This document shows, one piece after another, positions 8,277 through 16,749 of a stretch of DNA of 64,000 nt. The DNA lies in the NCBI RefSeq assembly GCF_001641335.1, contig NZ_LVEM01000001.1, positions 2,111,334 through 2,175,333 on the forward strand, given 5' to 3'. Every line of letters starts with the position of its first letter. Positions within the stretch are counted from its first letter, which is position 1. Position numbers and translations under genes: made by a program. This DNA comes from Bradyrhizobium stylosanthis. GTDB lineage: Bacteria; Pseudomonadota; Alphaproteobacteria; Rhizobiales; Xanthobacteraceae. The notes beneath the pieces are model-generated. The model made no database searches. It saw only the letters and a program-made list of their open reading frames with translations, and had not been told where the DNA came from.

Positions 8277-9473
8277 ATGGCCGAAGCCGCCGATCCCGTC
8301 GTCATCGTCTCCGCTGCCCGCACCCCGCTCGGCCGTTTCATGGGCGAGCTCTCGCCACTTGCCGCGCACAAGCTCGGATCGCACGTGATCGGCGCGGCGC
8401 TCGAGCGCGCCAAGCTCGCCCCGGAAAAGGTCGACGAGGTCTTCATGGGCTGCGTGCTGCCGGCAGGCCAAGGTCAGGCACCGGCACGCCAGGCTGCGCG
8501 CGCTGCCGGCCTGCCCGACGCGACCGGCGCCACCACGGTCAACAAGGTCTGCGGCTCCGGCATGAAGGCAACGATGCTGGCGCACGACATCATCCGCGCC
8601 GGCTCGGCCGACATTGTCGTCTCCGGCGGCATGGAGAGCATGAGCAACGCGCCCTATCTGCTCGCAAAGGCGCGCGGCGGCTACCGCGCCGGCCACGACC
8701 GCATCATCGACCACATGATGATGGACGGCCTTGAGGACGCTTACGAAACCGGCCGTTCCATGGGCGATTTCGGCGAAGCCACTGCGGAGGCCTATCAGTT
8801 CACCCGCAAGGACCAGGACGCCTATGCGATGGAGACGCTCAGCCGCGCGCGCAAGGCTGTCGAGGGCGGCGCCTTCAAGGCCGAGATCGCGCCGATCACT
8901 TTGACCGAGAAGGCGGGTCCCCGCATTATCGCCAATGACGAGCATCCGCTGAAGGTTGATCCCGCAAAGATCCCCGGCTTGAAGCCGGCGTTTCGCGCCA
9001 ACGGCACCATCACGCCGGCGGCTTCCTCTGCCAATGCCGACGGCGCCGCCGCGCTGGTGCTGACGAGGCGCTCGCTCGCGGATCGTAATGGCCTTCCGGC
9101 CATCGCCGAGATCAAGGGCCACGCCACGCACAGCCAGGAGCCGCAATGGTTCACCACCGCGCCGATCCCGGCGATCAGAAAACTGCTCGACAAGGTCGGC
9201 TGGAGCGCCGGTGACGTCGACCTGTTCGAGATCAACGAGGCGTTCGCCGTGGTGGCGATGGCGGCGCAGCGCGATCTCGGCATTCCCCGTGAGAAGCTGA
9301 ACGTCAATGGCGGCGCCTGCGCGCTCGGCCATCCCATCGGCGCGACCGGCGCGCGGCTGATCGTGACGCTGCTGCACGCGCTGGAGGCGCAAAACCTCAA
9401 GCGCGGTGTCGCGGCGCTCTGCATCGGCGGCGGCGAGGCTACCGCGATCGCGGTGGAGCGCCTCGCGCACTAG
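8277..9473 (+). CDS. Acetyl-CoA C-acetyltransferase (thiolase)
   Basis: This 398-residue thiolase has all the catalytic elements: the nucleophilic cysteine Cys92 in NKVCGSGMKATM, the NEAF motif (DLFEINEAFAVVAM), the histidine in GGACALGHPIGATGA, and the C-terminal cysteine in ALCIGGGEATA. It catalyses reversible condensation or cleavage of acetoacetyl-CoA or a longer 3-ketoacyl-CoA. It is preceded by a palindrome shared with the upstream thioesterase promoter and followed by a clear hairpin terminator, so it is probably transcribed alone. Biosynthetic versus degradative use cannot be decided, though the TetR/hydratase/thioesterase context suggests degradation. Confidence 0.93.
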   Translation: MAEAADPVVIVSAARTPLGRFMGELSPLAAHKLGSHVIGAALERAKLAPEKVDEVFMGCVLPAGQGQAPARQAARAAGLPDATGATTVNKVCGSGMKATMLAHDIIRAGSADIVVSGGMESMSNAPYLLAKARGGYRAGHDRIIDHMMMDGLEDAYETGRSMGDFGEATAEAYQFTRKDQDAYAMETLSRARKAVEGGAFKAEIAPITLTEKAGPRIIANDEHPLKVDPAKIPGLKPAFRANGTITPAASSANADGAAALVLTRRSLADRNGLPAIAEIKGHATHSQEPQWFTTAPIPAIRKLLDKVGWSAGDVDLFEINEAFAVVAMAAQRDLGIPREKLNVNGGACALGHPIGATGARLIVTLLHALEAQNLKRGVAALCIGGGEATAIAVERLAH

Positions 9474-9492
9474 CGCTAATGTCCGAAATTGA

Positions 9493-9518
9493 GGGAAGTC
9501 TGGCATTTTAGACTTCCC
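9493..9518 (+). terminator. Hairpin terminator after thiolase
   Basis: A 9-bp perfect stem, GGGAAGTCT (9493-9501) and AGACTTCCC (9510-9518), with an 8-nt loop begins 20 bp after the thiolase stop and is followed by TTCTCTGT. The T-run is short, so termination may be partial. Confidence 0.7.
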
Positions 9519-9582
9519 TTCTCTGTGTCAGATTGCAACGATGACGCGGGCCCCAGATGCTCGCCAACAACATTGAGGCCCA

Positions 9583-10878
9583 ATGATCTCGAACTGGCTC
9601 GCGGCAGCGCTTTCCCGCCGTAACATTCACTACGGCTGGGTGATGGTCGGCGTCACTTTCCTCGCCGCGCTGATCAGCGCCGGCACGGTCGGCGCGCCCG
9701 GCGTGTTCATCGTTCCCCTGCAGAAGGAGTTCGGCTGGAGCACGGCGCAGATCTCGTCCGCGCTGTCGATCCGCTTCATCCTGTTCGGGCTGATGGCGCC
9801 GTTCGCTGCCGCCCTGCTCAACCGCTACGGCCTGCGCAACGTCACGCTGACCGCGCAGCTCATCGTCGTCTCGGCGCTGGTGCTTTCGCTCGGCATGACC
9901 GAGATCTGGCAGCTCATCGCGCTGTGGGGCGTCGTGATTGGCATCGGCACCGGCATGACCGCACTGGTGCTGGGCGCCACCATCGCCACGCGCTGGTTCG
10001 CGGCGCGGCGCGGCCTCGTGATCGGCATCATGACCGCGAGCGTCGCCACCGGCCAGCTCGTGTTCCTGCCGCTGCTGGCAAGCCTCACCGAACGGTTCGG
10101 CTGGCGCCTTGCGCTCGGCTTCGTCTGCATCATGCTCGGCGTCTCCGCGCTGGCGGTGCTGCTCGCAATGCGCGACCGGCCGAGCGATCTCGGTCTGCGT
10201 CCGTTCGGTGACGAGGGCACCGAGCCCCTGCCCGCGCCGCCCGTCAGCCACGGCTCGATTACGGCGGTGGCGCTCGGCACGCTGCGCGATGCCTCCAGGT
10301 CGACCGCGTTCTGGATCCTGTTTGCCACCTTCTTCGTCTGCGGCGCCTCGACCAACGGCCTCGTCCAGGTCCACTTGATCCCGATGTGCCTCGATTTCGG
10401 CATCCCGCAGGTGCAGGCCGCGAGCCTGCTCGCCGCGATGGGCATCTTCGACTTCTTCGGCACCATCATGTCGGGCTGGCTGTCGGATCGATACGATAAC
10501 CGCTATTTGCTGTTCTGGTACTACGGCCTGCGCGGGCTCTCGCTGATCTTCCTGCCGTTCAGCGATTTCTCGTTCTACGGGCTCTCGATCTTCGCGATGT
10601 TCTACGGCCTCGACTGGATCGCGACGGTGCCGCCGACGGTGCGGCTCACCGCACAGAAGTTCGGGCCCGAGCGCGCCAATCTGGTGTTCGGCTGGATCTT
10701 CGCCGGCCATCAGCTCGGCGCGGGTACCGCCGCGTTCGGCGCCGGCTTCTCGCGGACGGTCTACCAGAGCTATCTGCCGGCCTTCTTCATCGCGGGGGCG
10801 CTCTGCGTGTTCGCCGCGCTGATCGTGCTGGCGCTGTCCCGGCAACCGAAGCCGCAAGCAAAGCCTGCGATGGCTTAG
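9583..10878 (+). CDS. MFS transporter (12 TM)
   Basis: This 431-residue protein has about twelve hydrophobic segments. It resembles the oxalate/formate or monocarboxylate-like branch of the major facilitator superfamily: YGWVMVGVTFLAALISAG at the N-terminus, a short cytoplasmic loop around residue 205 (MRDRPSDLGLRPFGDEG), and a second half with MGIFDFFGTIMSGWLSDRYDNR carrying the conserved G-x-x-x-D-R-x-x-R-like loop. It is likely an inner-membrane organic anion permease. Its TAG stop overlaps the convergent OprB-porin gene stop (10875-10878), so there is no intergenic DNA between them. The substrate is unknown. Confidence 0.87.
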   Translation: MISNWLAAALSRRNIHYGWVMVGVTFLAALISAGTVGAPGVFIVPLQKEFGWSTAQISSALSIRFILFGLMAPFAAALLNRYGLRNVTLTAQLIVVSALVLSLGMTEIWQLIALWGVVIGIGTGMTALVLGATIATRWFAARRGLVIGIMTASVATGQLVFLPLLASLTERFGWRLALGFVCIMLGVSALAVLLAMRDRPSDLGLRPFGDEGTEPLPAPPVSHGSITAVALGTLRDASRSTAFWILFATFFVCGASTNGLVQVHLIPMCLDFGIPQVQAASLLAAMGIFDFFGTIMSGWLSDRYDNRYLLFWYYGLRGLSLIFLPFSDFSFYGLSIFAMFYGLDWIATVPPTVRLTAQKFGPERANLVFGWIFAGHQLGAGTAAFGAGFSRTVYQSYLPAFFIAGALCVFAALIVLALSRQPKPQAKPAMA

Positions 10879-12269
10879 TACTTGATCGTGGTGGTGACGC
10901 CGAACACTGCGGCGTCACCGATCCGCGACACGCCGGTCGGATCGTTCGGGTTCGGGATGCCGCCGGAGGGACGCCATACGTACTGGAAGTACGGCGCGAT
11001 CAGCCAGCCCGGCTTGATGTGCGCTTCGTAGATCATCTCAAACAGCGTCTCGTTGCTGCGCACCGGCCCCTGCACGCCGGTGTACACATTCGTGTCGAGA
11101 TCGAGCGCGCGGGCGGTGTTGGAGATCCGCATGTAGGCCATCGCGACGCCGAAGCGGTCGAGGGGACGGCCGGGCGTGAAGCCGACGAAGCCGATGCCGC
11201 CGTCCACATAGAGGTCGATCAGATTGCGGTCAGGCGGGCTGTAGGCGATGCGGCCGAACGCCGTGATGCCCGGCAGCGAGGCCGAAGTGCTGTTCTCTCT
11301 CACCTCCGGCGGACGGTAGAGCACCTGCTCGATCACGGCAAAGATGCCGTAATTGCCTTTGAGCTTTGCCGCAATGCCGCTGCCTGAGGGATCGGCGATC
11401 GACTGGCCGTCCGCCGTGAACCGCTGGCTGTCGAACGAGCCGTAATGCTTCCAGGCGCCCGGCGTGAAATTGCCGGCGAGTGGACGTCCCCCGACATCGA
11501 TGTCGTAGCTAAAGCGGGCCTGCCCGATCAGCCAGGGCGGATCGTTGACGCGAAACGCGAGGCCATGATGGTCGCGAATCTGCGGGTCCTGATCGCCCGA
11601 ACCCGAGGGATCGCCATTGAAGACAGCGCCAAACAGCGTAACCTGGTCCGACAGCGTGGTCTTGACGCGGATACCCGGCACCGCGATCGGCGGCGCCGGG
11701 CCGCCGGCCGGAAGGTTGCTCGCCTTGATCGCCGGCCAGCCGAAGGTGCCGTTGATGAAGAGGTCGTCGGTCTGGCTGTCGAAGAACTCGACGTCCGCGG
11801 CCTGCTGGCCGGCCCTGATGTTCAGGCGGTCGCCAAAGAAGCTCTGCTCGAAATAGGCGTTGTAGAGCCGCTGGTCAGGCAGCGCCTCGATCTCGCTGAT
11901 GGTGGCAAGGTTCAGCACGTAGTTGCGGGAGAGCCCCTGTCCATAGATCACGAAGGCATTGGCGTAGAAGCGCCCGCCGGTCCAGCCGACCAGCTTGTCG
12001 AGATCGGCATCGACGGACAGGTCGAGCCGGCCGAAATGGATCGCGCCCCGCTTCGCGCCGCCGGAGACGTTGGCGATGTTGTCGGCGATGTAGGTGGCGC
12101 CGAAGTTGAGGCCCTTGTTGGCGAGCCCGTCATGCCATTCGTTGAACCATTTGGGCGCCAGCCATTCGGCCGCGCTCTCGTCCTTGGCGCCGGCGAACGC
12201 ACTCGTGCCTGCCGACGTGCTGACCAGCGCGATCGCGGCCGCCAGGGATTTTCGGGTACTCCAACTCAC
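10875..12269 (-). CDS. OprB-family carbohydrate-selective porin
   Basis: This 464-residue protein starts with a Sec signal peptide (MSWSTRKSLAAAIALVSTSA, cut near AFA-GAKDES) and continues as a glycine- and aromatic-rich beta-barrel. Typical OprB features are WFNEWHDGLANKGLNFGATYI near residue 42, GRFYANAFVIYGQGLS near 100 and a closing strand ending in TTTIKY. It should form an outer-membrane channel for sugars or small organic solutes. It is the downstream neighbour, 12 bp away, of the CorA-like gene on the same strand and converges on the MFS transporter. Co-regulation with the MFS gene is possible but not shown. Confidence 0.87.
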   Translation of the reverse strand: MSWSTRKSLAAAIALVSTSAGTSAFAGAKDESAAEWLAPKWFNEWHDGLANKGLNFGATYIADNIANVSGGAKRGAIHFGRLDLSVDADLDKLVGWTGGRFYANAFVIYGQGLSRNYVLNLATISEIEALPDQRLYNAYFEQSFFGDRLNIRAGQQAADVEFFDSQTDDLFINGTFGWPAIKASNLPAGGPAPPIAVPGIRVKTTLSDQVTLFGAVFNGDPSGSGDQDPQIRDHHGLAFRVNDPPWLIGQARFSYDIDVGGRPLAGNFTPGAWKHYGSFDSQRFTADGQSIADPSGSGIAAKLKGNYGIFAVIEQVLYRPPEVRENSTSASLPGITAFGRIAYSPPDRNLIDLYVDGGIGFVGFTPGRPLDRFGVAMAYMRISNTARALDLDTNVYTGVQGPVRSNETLFEMIYEAHIKPGWLIAPYFQYVWRPSGGIPNPNDPTGVSRIGDAAVFGVTTTIKY

Positions 12270-12281
12270 GATCGGCGCGCG

Positions 12282-13298
12282 CTATTTGAAGATGCCCGTG
12301 CGCCGCATGAAGAGATAGGCCGCGCCGACGGACGAGGCCATCAGCACCGCCGCCCACAAAAATCCGCTCTCGACGTCGGTGAGCGGCAGGCCTTTCGTGT
12401 TCATACCAAAAATGCCGGTGATCAGCGTCGGCGGCAGCAGCAGCGAGGTCACGATCGAGAGCGTATGGAGGTGGTGATTGCTCTCCTCCTCGTTCTTGAA
12501 GCGCAGCTCCTCCTCGAGCAGGCGGCTGCGCTCGCGCAGCTCGACGATGTCGTGGTCGAGCCCGTCGAGCCGCTGCGCAAGCTTGCCGGCGTGGATGCGA
12601 AGCGCGGGCGAGAGGTGGTCGGTGTTCTTCTGGTCGAGGCGGTGAAACAGCACGCGCAGGCCCGTGAGCTGGCGATGCAGCCGGACGCAGGTCCGGCGCA
12701 GGCGGCCGAGGTTGCGGCGCATCTCGGGCTTGGCGTCGTCGGCCAGGATCCGTTCCTCGGTCTCGTCGATCTCCTGGCCGAGCTTGTCCACCATCCTGTC
12801 GAGTGTATCGGCGACCTCGTCGACGATCTTCTCCAGGAGATGGGCGACATTGTCGACGCGATAGCCGCCTTCCAGCACCCGGCGCGTTGCGTCCGCCGAG
12901 CACAGCGCCTGATGACGGCCGCTGACCAGAAGCCGCTCGGTCATGGCGAAGCGCAGGAACGCGGTCTCCTCGGTCGCGCTGTCGATCTCGCGCACGAGAT
13001 CGGAGAACACGCCGTAGACGCAATAGTCGATGACGTGGAGCTGCTGGAAGGTGTCGTTCGAGAGCAGCAGATCGCGCGCCAGCGGCGGCAGGCTCGACGC
13101 CGCGATCCAGGGACGCACGCGCGCGTCCGTCAGGTTGAAGTGCAGCCAGAGCCGGCCGTCATGGCTGAACTCGATCGGCTGGTCGATCGGCAGCGGCTCG
13201 GCGCTGCCGTCGCCGTGCAGGCGGAACGCCCACACGAGGCCCGGAATGGCAGGCACAGCCTCCGATATCGCGCTGACAAGCTTCGCCGGCTCAGCCAT
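12282..13298 (-). CDS. CorA-family metal transporter, ZntB-like
   Basis: The protein is 338 residues from MAEPAKLVSAISE. It has a long cytoplasmic helical funnel domain and two C-terminal transmembrane helices, with the family signature GMNTKGLPLTD just after the first helix (LLLPPTLITGIFGMN). ZntB proteins mediate Zn2+ (or Ni2+/Cd2+) transport, whereas CorA proper moves Mg2+ and usually has GMN followed by a different loop; the GMNTKGLP form favours ZntB. The start at 13298 was chosen because GTGAGGG lies 8 nt upstream; in-frame ATGs at 13316 and 13376 lack one. It probably shares a transcript with the porin gene downstream. Confidence 0.88.
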   Translation of the reverse strand: MAEPAKLVSAISEAVPAIPGLVWAFRLHGDGSAEPLPIDQPIEFSHDGRLWLHFNLTDARVRPWIAASSLPPLARDLLLSNDTFQQLHVIDYCVYGVFSDLVREIDSATEETAFLRFAMTERLLVSGRHQALCSADATRRVLEGGYRVDNVAHLLEKIVDEVADTLDRMVDKLGQEIDETEERILADDAKPEMRRNLGRLRRTCVRLHRQLTGLRVLFHRLDQKNTDHLSPALRIHAGKLAQRLDGLDHDIVELRERSRLLEEELRFKNEEESNHHLHTLSIVTSLLLPPTLITGIFGMNTKGLPLTDVESGFLWAAVLMASSVGAAYLFMRRTGIFK

Positions 13299-13408
13299 GC
13301 GGACCCTCACGTCCATGCAGCCCATGTCCGGAGGGGGCCATTGGCGGCCTCTTCCGGATATCTCGCGGATACTCAATTACGCCAGTGTTACAGTTTGATG
13401 ATGACGCC

Positions 13409-14191
13409 CTACTCTGCGGCCATCCCCGTCGCGGCGATCGCTTCCGCCTCCTTGACGTAGTCGTGCACGACGCGGCCGAACGGCAGCGTCAGGTCGGCGA
13501 TGTAGTGATGCGCGCCGAGGCAGCGGCGGACCGGGAAGTCCGCGACCGGTGCGTTGACGTGCGGCACCAGATGCAGCCGGCCGGGTCCCATCCAGGAGCC
13601 CTTCGGCACGATGTCGATGAGGTTGATCGCAACGAGCTGGCAGACCTCGAGACGGCCGTCGACGCCCGGGATCATCTTCAGATTCACCTGCGTCTTCGAC
13701 AGCGTGGCGCGGGTGAGATCGCCGTTGCCGGCCATGCTCTCGTGCTTGTAGCCCATGGTGCCCATCGCGACGAGCTGGCCGGCATATTCCAGCGTGCCCG
13801 TCAGCGTGTCCTTGACGATCTCGAGCTTGGGATGGGCGTACTTCTTGGGGAAGCCCCAGATCTCGCGGCCGGCCGCGATCGGCGGATCATCGTCGAGATA
13901 CATCTGCGAGACGAAGTTGACCTCCTCGCCGTTGAGGCGCGCGGGGATGACGAGGCCGGACTCGGTGTAGCTGCCGAAGCCGGAGGAGTCCGGCATCTTG
14001 ATCCATTCATAGTGCACGATGGGCTGCTCGATCGGCTCCAGCGGCTCGGGCAGGCCGGCGCGGATCAACTCCGGATCGGTCTCGTAGGTGATGACGAGGA
14101 ATTCGCGGTTGACGAAGCGATAGGGCCCGGCCGGATAGCTCGGCCCCGCCGCCGGCATGGACGGAAGTCTCAGCACGTCTTCCCTGCGCAT
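13409..14191 (-). CDS. adc: Acetoacetate decarboxylase
   Basis: This 260-residue protein matches the acetoacetate decarboxylase family over its whole length. The key stretch is AAGREIWGFPKKYAHPKLEI, whose first lysine of the PKK is the Schiff-base residue in characterised enzymes, with the conserved VNFVSQMYLDDDPPI glutamate region before it. It converts acetoacetate to acetone and CO2, or acts on a related beta-keto acid. It is divergent from a patatin/DUF3734 gene. In rhizobia such genes commonly lie with ketone-body or PHB metabolism, but no 3-hydroxybutyrate dehydrogenase gene is adjacent here. A different beta-keto acid substrate remains possible. Confidence 0.88.
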   Translation of the reverse strand: MRREDVLRLPSMPAAGPSYPAGPYRFVNREFLVITYETDPELIRAGLPEPLEPIEQPIVHYEWIKMPDSSGFGSYTESGLVIPARLNGEEVNFVSQMYLDDDPPIAAGREIWGFPKKYAHPKLEIVKDTLTGTLEYAGQLVAMGTMGYKHESMAGNGDLTRATLSKTQVNLKMIPGVDGRLEVCQLVAINLIDIVPKGSWMGPGRLHLVPHVNAPVADFPVRRCLGAHHYIADLTLPFGRVVHDYVKEAEAIAATGMAAE

Positions 14192-14416
14192 CGCTACTCT
14201 CCTGTGTGATGTCTGTGATCTCGGCCCGGCAGATCAAGCGTACTGCAAATTGCTAGCCGCCGTCATTGACTACGATGTGACCGATTTCAGTCAGCGCAAC
14301 GACCTCCCTCATTCCCGCCGCGGCCACCCTGCATGCGGGCGATGCATCCGCGCTCACTTTGTCATCACGCCGTCACCGCGCGACGCAATCGTTCAGGATA
14401 GGCAGGAGGCATCGCC

Positions 14417-15592
14417 ATGGACGCCCGCACGTCGCAACCGACCTATCAGAGCCATCAGCCACCCGCGCGCGGATGGCGCCCGGAGCGCTGCGACCGCGTC
14501 GCGCTGGTGCTGCAGGGCGGCGGCGCGCTCGGCGCCTACCAGGCCGGCGTCTACCAGGCGCTGCACGAGGCCGGCATCGAGCCCGACTGGGTCTGCGGTG
14601 TTTCGATCGGCGCCATCAACTCCGCCATCATCGCCGGCAACAAGCCGGAGAAACGGCTGGAGGCGCTGCGCATCTTCTGGGAGCGCATCACCAACCGCAA
14701 GATCTGGCACTACACGCCCGACGGCGACGTCTTCCGGCAGTGGCGCAACCTCACCAGCGCGTGGATGACGTCGGCGATGGGCCAGCCCGGCTTCTTCACC
14801 CCGCACCAGGTCAATCCCTGGTTCAGCCCGGTCGGCGCCAGGACCGCCACCAGCTATTACGACACCATGCCGCTGAAGGAGAGCCTGCGCGAGCTCGTCG
14901 ACTTCGATCTCATCAACGAGAAGAAGGTCCGCTTCGCGGTCGGCGCGGTCAACGTGCTCTCCGGCAACTTCATCTATTTCGACAACGCCCATGACGAGAT
15001 CGAGCCGGAGCACATCATGGCCTCCGGCGCCCTGCCCCCGGCGCTGCCGATGGTGCGGATCGGCACTGATCATTTCTGGGACGGCGGCATCGTCTCCAAC
15101 ACGCCGCTGCAGCACCTGCTCGACCAGGAGGATGCGCTCAACTCCCTCGTCTTCCAGGTCGACCTGTTCAGCGCACGCGGCGTGCTGCCGCGCTCGATCC
15201 AGGACGTGATGGCCCGCCACAAGGACATCATGTATTCCTCGCGCACGCGCCACAACACCGACGTCTATCGCCGCACCCACAATCTCAAGGTCCTGCTCTA
15301 CAAGGCGCTGGCGAAGCTCCCCGACGAGCAGCTCTCCGACGAGGAACGCAAGCTGAAGGCGAGCCTCTGCCACATGCCGGAGATCGCGATCCTGCATCTG
15401 ATCTACCAGCAGAAGGCCTACGAGGGCGACGCCAAGGACCACGAGTTCTCGGGCACCTCGATGCGCGAGCACTGGACAAGCGGCTATGAAGACACCAAGC
15501 GCACGCTGAAGCGCCGCGACTGGATCAAGATGCCGGACGAAGGCATGGGCCTCGTGGTGCACGACGTGCACCGGGAGACGGAGAGCGCGTAG
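14417..15592 (+). CDS. Patatin-like phospholipase with C-terminal DUF3734
   Basis: This 391-residue protein has the patatin oxyanion loop GGGALGAYQAGVYQAL near residue 35, the nucleophile motif GVSIGAIN (GxSxG) near residue 61, and the catalytic aspartate in DGGIVSNTP near residue 220. These residues form the Ser-Asp dyad of an acyl hydrolase. The C-terminal third (THNLKVLLYKALAKLP onward) fits the DUF3734 extension common in alphaproteobacterial patatins. A strong Shine-Dalgarno (AGGAGG) precedes the start. The divergent partner is acetoacetate decarboxylase, which suggests a role in lipid or polyhydroxybutyrate turnover. That link is inference. Confidence 0.88.
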   Translation: MDARTSQPTYQSHQPPARGWRPERCDRVALVLQGGGALGAYQAGVYQALHEAGIEPDWVCGVSIGAINSAIIAGNKPEKRLEALRIFWERITNRKIWHYTPDGDVFRQWRNLTSAWMTSAMGQPGFFTPHQVNPWFSPVGARTATSYYDTMPLKESLRELVDFDLINEKKVRFAVGAVNVLSGNFIYFDNAHDEIEPEHIMASGALPPALPMVRIGTDHFWDGGIVSNTPLQHLLDQEDALNSLVFQVDLFSARGVLPRSIQDVMARHKDIMYSSRTRHNTDVYRRTHNLKVLLYKALAKLPDEQLSDEERKLKASLCHMPEIAILHLIYQQKAYEGDAKDHEFSGTSMREHWTSGYEDTKRTLKRRDWIKMPDEGMGLVVHDVHRETESA

Positions 15593-15605
15593 CGCTCTCA
15601 AACAA

Positions 15606-15706
15606 AAAGTTCGAAAACAACCCCATGCACAGTAGAGCGGGCGTGGCGGATCAATGGCTTAGTGCGTGCGCCCTGGTCATTTGACCCGTCGGGCAAAACA
15701 CCTGCC
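15606..15706. repeat. Dispersed Bradyrhizobium-type intergenic element (weak)
   Basis: The stretch with aaaacaaccccatgcacagta and tttgacccgtcgggcaaaaca resembles a dispersed rhizobial intergenic sequence I recall from related genomes. There is no second copy in this window, so the call rests on memory. It lies between convergent patatin and Bug genes. Confidence 0.35.
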
Positions 15707-16702
15707 CTACTCGCCCGTGATGCCGAGCGTGCGGACCAGTTCGCCCCGTTCCTTGTAGTCGATATCGATCTGGCGCTTGAAGTCGTCCTGGCTGCCGCCC
15801 ATTGCGATCATACCCTGCTTGTCGAGCCATGTGCGCATCGTCTCGGTCGCCAGGATCGTGTTGATCTCCTTGTTGAGAGCGGCGATCACCGGCGCCGGCG
15901 TCTGCTTCGGCAGCATCAGCCCGATATAGCTGATGATCCTGAAGCCGGGATAGGTCTCGCTGATGGCCGGCACGCCCGGCAGCAGCGGGTAGCGCTGTTC
16001 GGAGGTGACGCCGAGCAGCTTGATCTGGCCCGCCGTCGCCAGCGGCTCCACGGCCGTTGGCGCGCCGAAGATCAGGGGGATCTGCCCGGCCAGCAGGTCG
16101 TTCACCGACGCCGCCGTTCCCTTGTAGGGAATGTGGGTCATGGTGAATCCGCCGGACTTCTGCAGCATCTCGCCGGCGAGGCGATGCGGCGTCGAAGCAC
16201 CGGAGCTGCCGAAGCTGAGCTGCTGCGACTTCTGCTTGCCGAGAGCGACGAGCTCGGTGACGGAGTTGGCCGGCACGTCCTTCGCAGCGGCCAGCAGTAG
16301 CGGCGACCAGGCGACACTGACGACCGGCTCCATCGCCTTCGAGAGATCGAAATGATTGCTGGAGGCAAGGTGCGGATCGATGGTGAGCATCGCATCCGTC
16401 ACCATCAGAACCGTGTATCCGTCAGGCTCCGCCCGCGCCGCCGCCTGCGCGGCGATCATGCCGTTGGCGCCGGTCTTGTTCTCGATCACGACGGAGATCT
16501 TGAAGGTCTCGCCGAGCTGCTTGCCGATGATCCGCGCCAGCGCGTCGGCCTGGCCGCCCGCGGAATAGCCGACCAGGATCGTGATGGTCCGTGCGGGATA
16601 GGCTTGCGCCCCCGCGGGCCCGACCATCGCAACCAGCCCAAGCAGCGCGATCGCGACTGCCGGAATACGCGCCGTCCAACGAAGCAGCATGTGGGACATC
16701 AT
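15707..16702 (-). CDS. Bug/TctC-family tripartite tricarboxylate binding protein
   Basis: This 331-residue periplasmic protein starts MMSHMLLRWTARIPAVAIAL with a Sec signal peptide ending near GAQA-YPARTI. The mature part has the Bug signature: YPARTITILVGYSAGGQADALAR, VENKTGANGMIAAQAAA and FTMTHIPYKGTAASVNDLLAGQI. These proteins bind carboxylates and normally serve TctAB-type transporters, but no tctA or tctB gene is present here, as is usual for orphan Bug proteins. A GGAGGGAAGGG ribosome site sets the start. It follows the CoA-transferase and HMG-CoA-lyase-like genes on the same strand, so it probably captures the acid that those enzymes degrade. Confidence 0.9.
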   Translation of the reverse strand: MMSHMLLRWTARIPAVAIALLGLVAMVGPAGAQAYPARTITILVGYSAGGQADALARIIGKQLGETFKISVVIENKTGANGMIAAQAAARAEPDGYTVLMVTDAMLTIDPHLASSNHFDLSKAMEPVVSVAWSPLLLAAAKDVPANSVTELVALGKQKSQQLSFGSSGASTPHRLAGEMLQKSGGFTMTHIPYKGTAASVNDLLAGQIPLIFGAPTAVEPLATAGQIKLLGVTSEQRYPLLPGVPAISETYPGFRIISYIGLMLPKQTPAPVIAALNKEINTILATETMRTWLDKQGMIAMGGSQDDFKRQIDIDYKERGELVRTLGITGE

Positions 16703-16749
16703 GATCCCTTCCCTCCCTGTTACAGACGGTGGCTGGGCCACACTTGTTG

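Noticed and set aside
9508..10857. 449-residue minus-strand frame opposite the MFS gene
   Set aside because: Gln/Arg/Asp-rich shadow with no hydrophobic or catalytic pattern; the plus-strand MFS reading is convincing.
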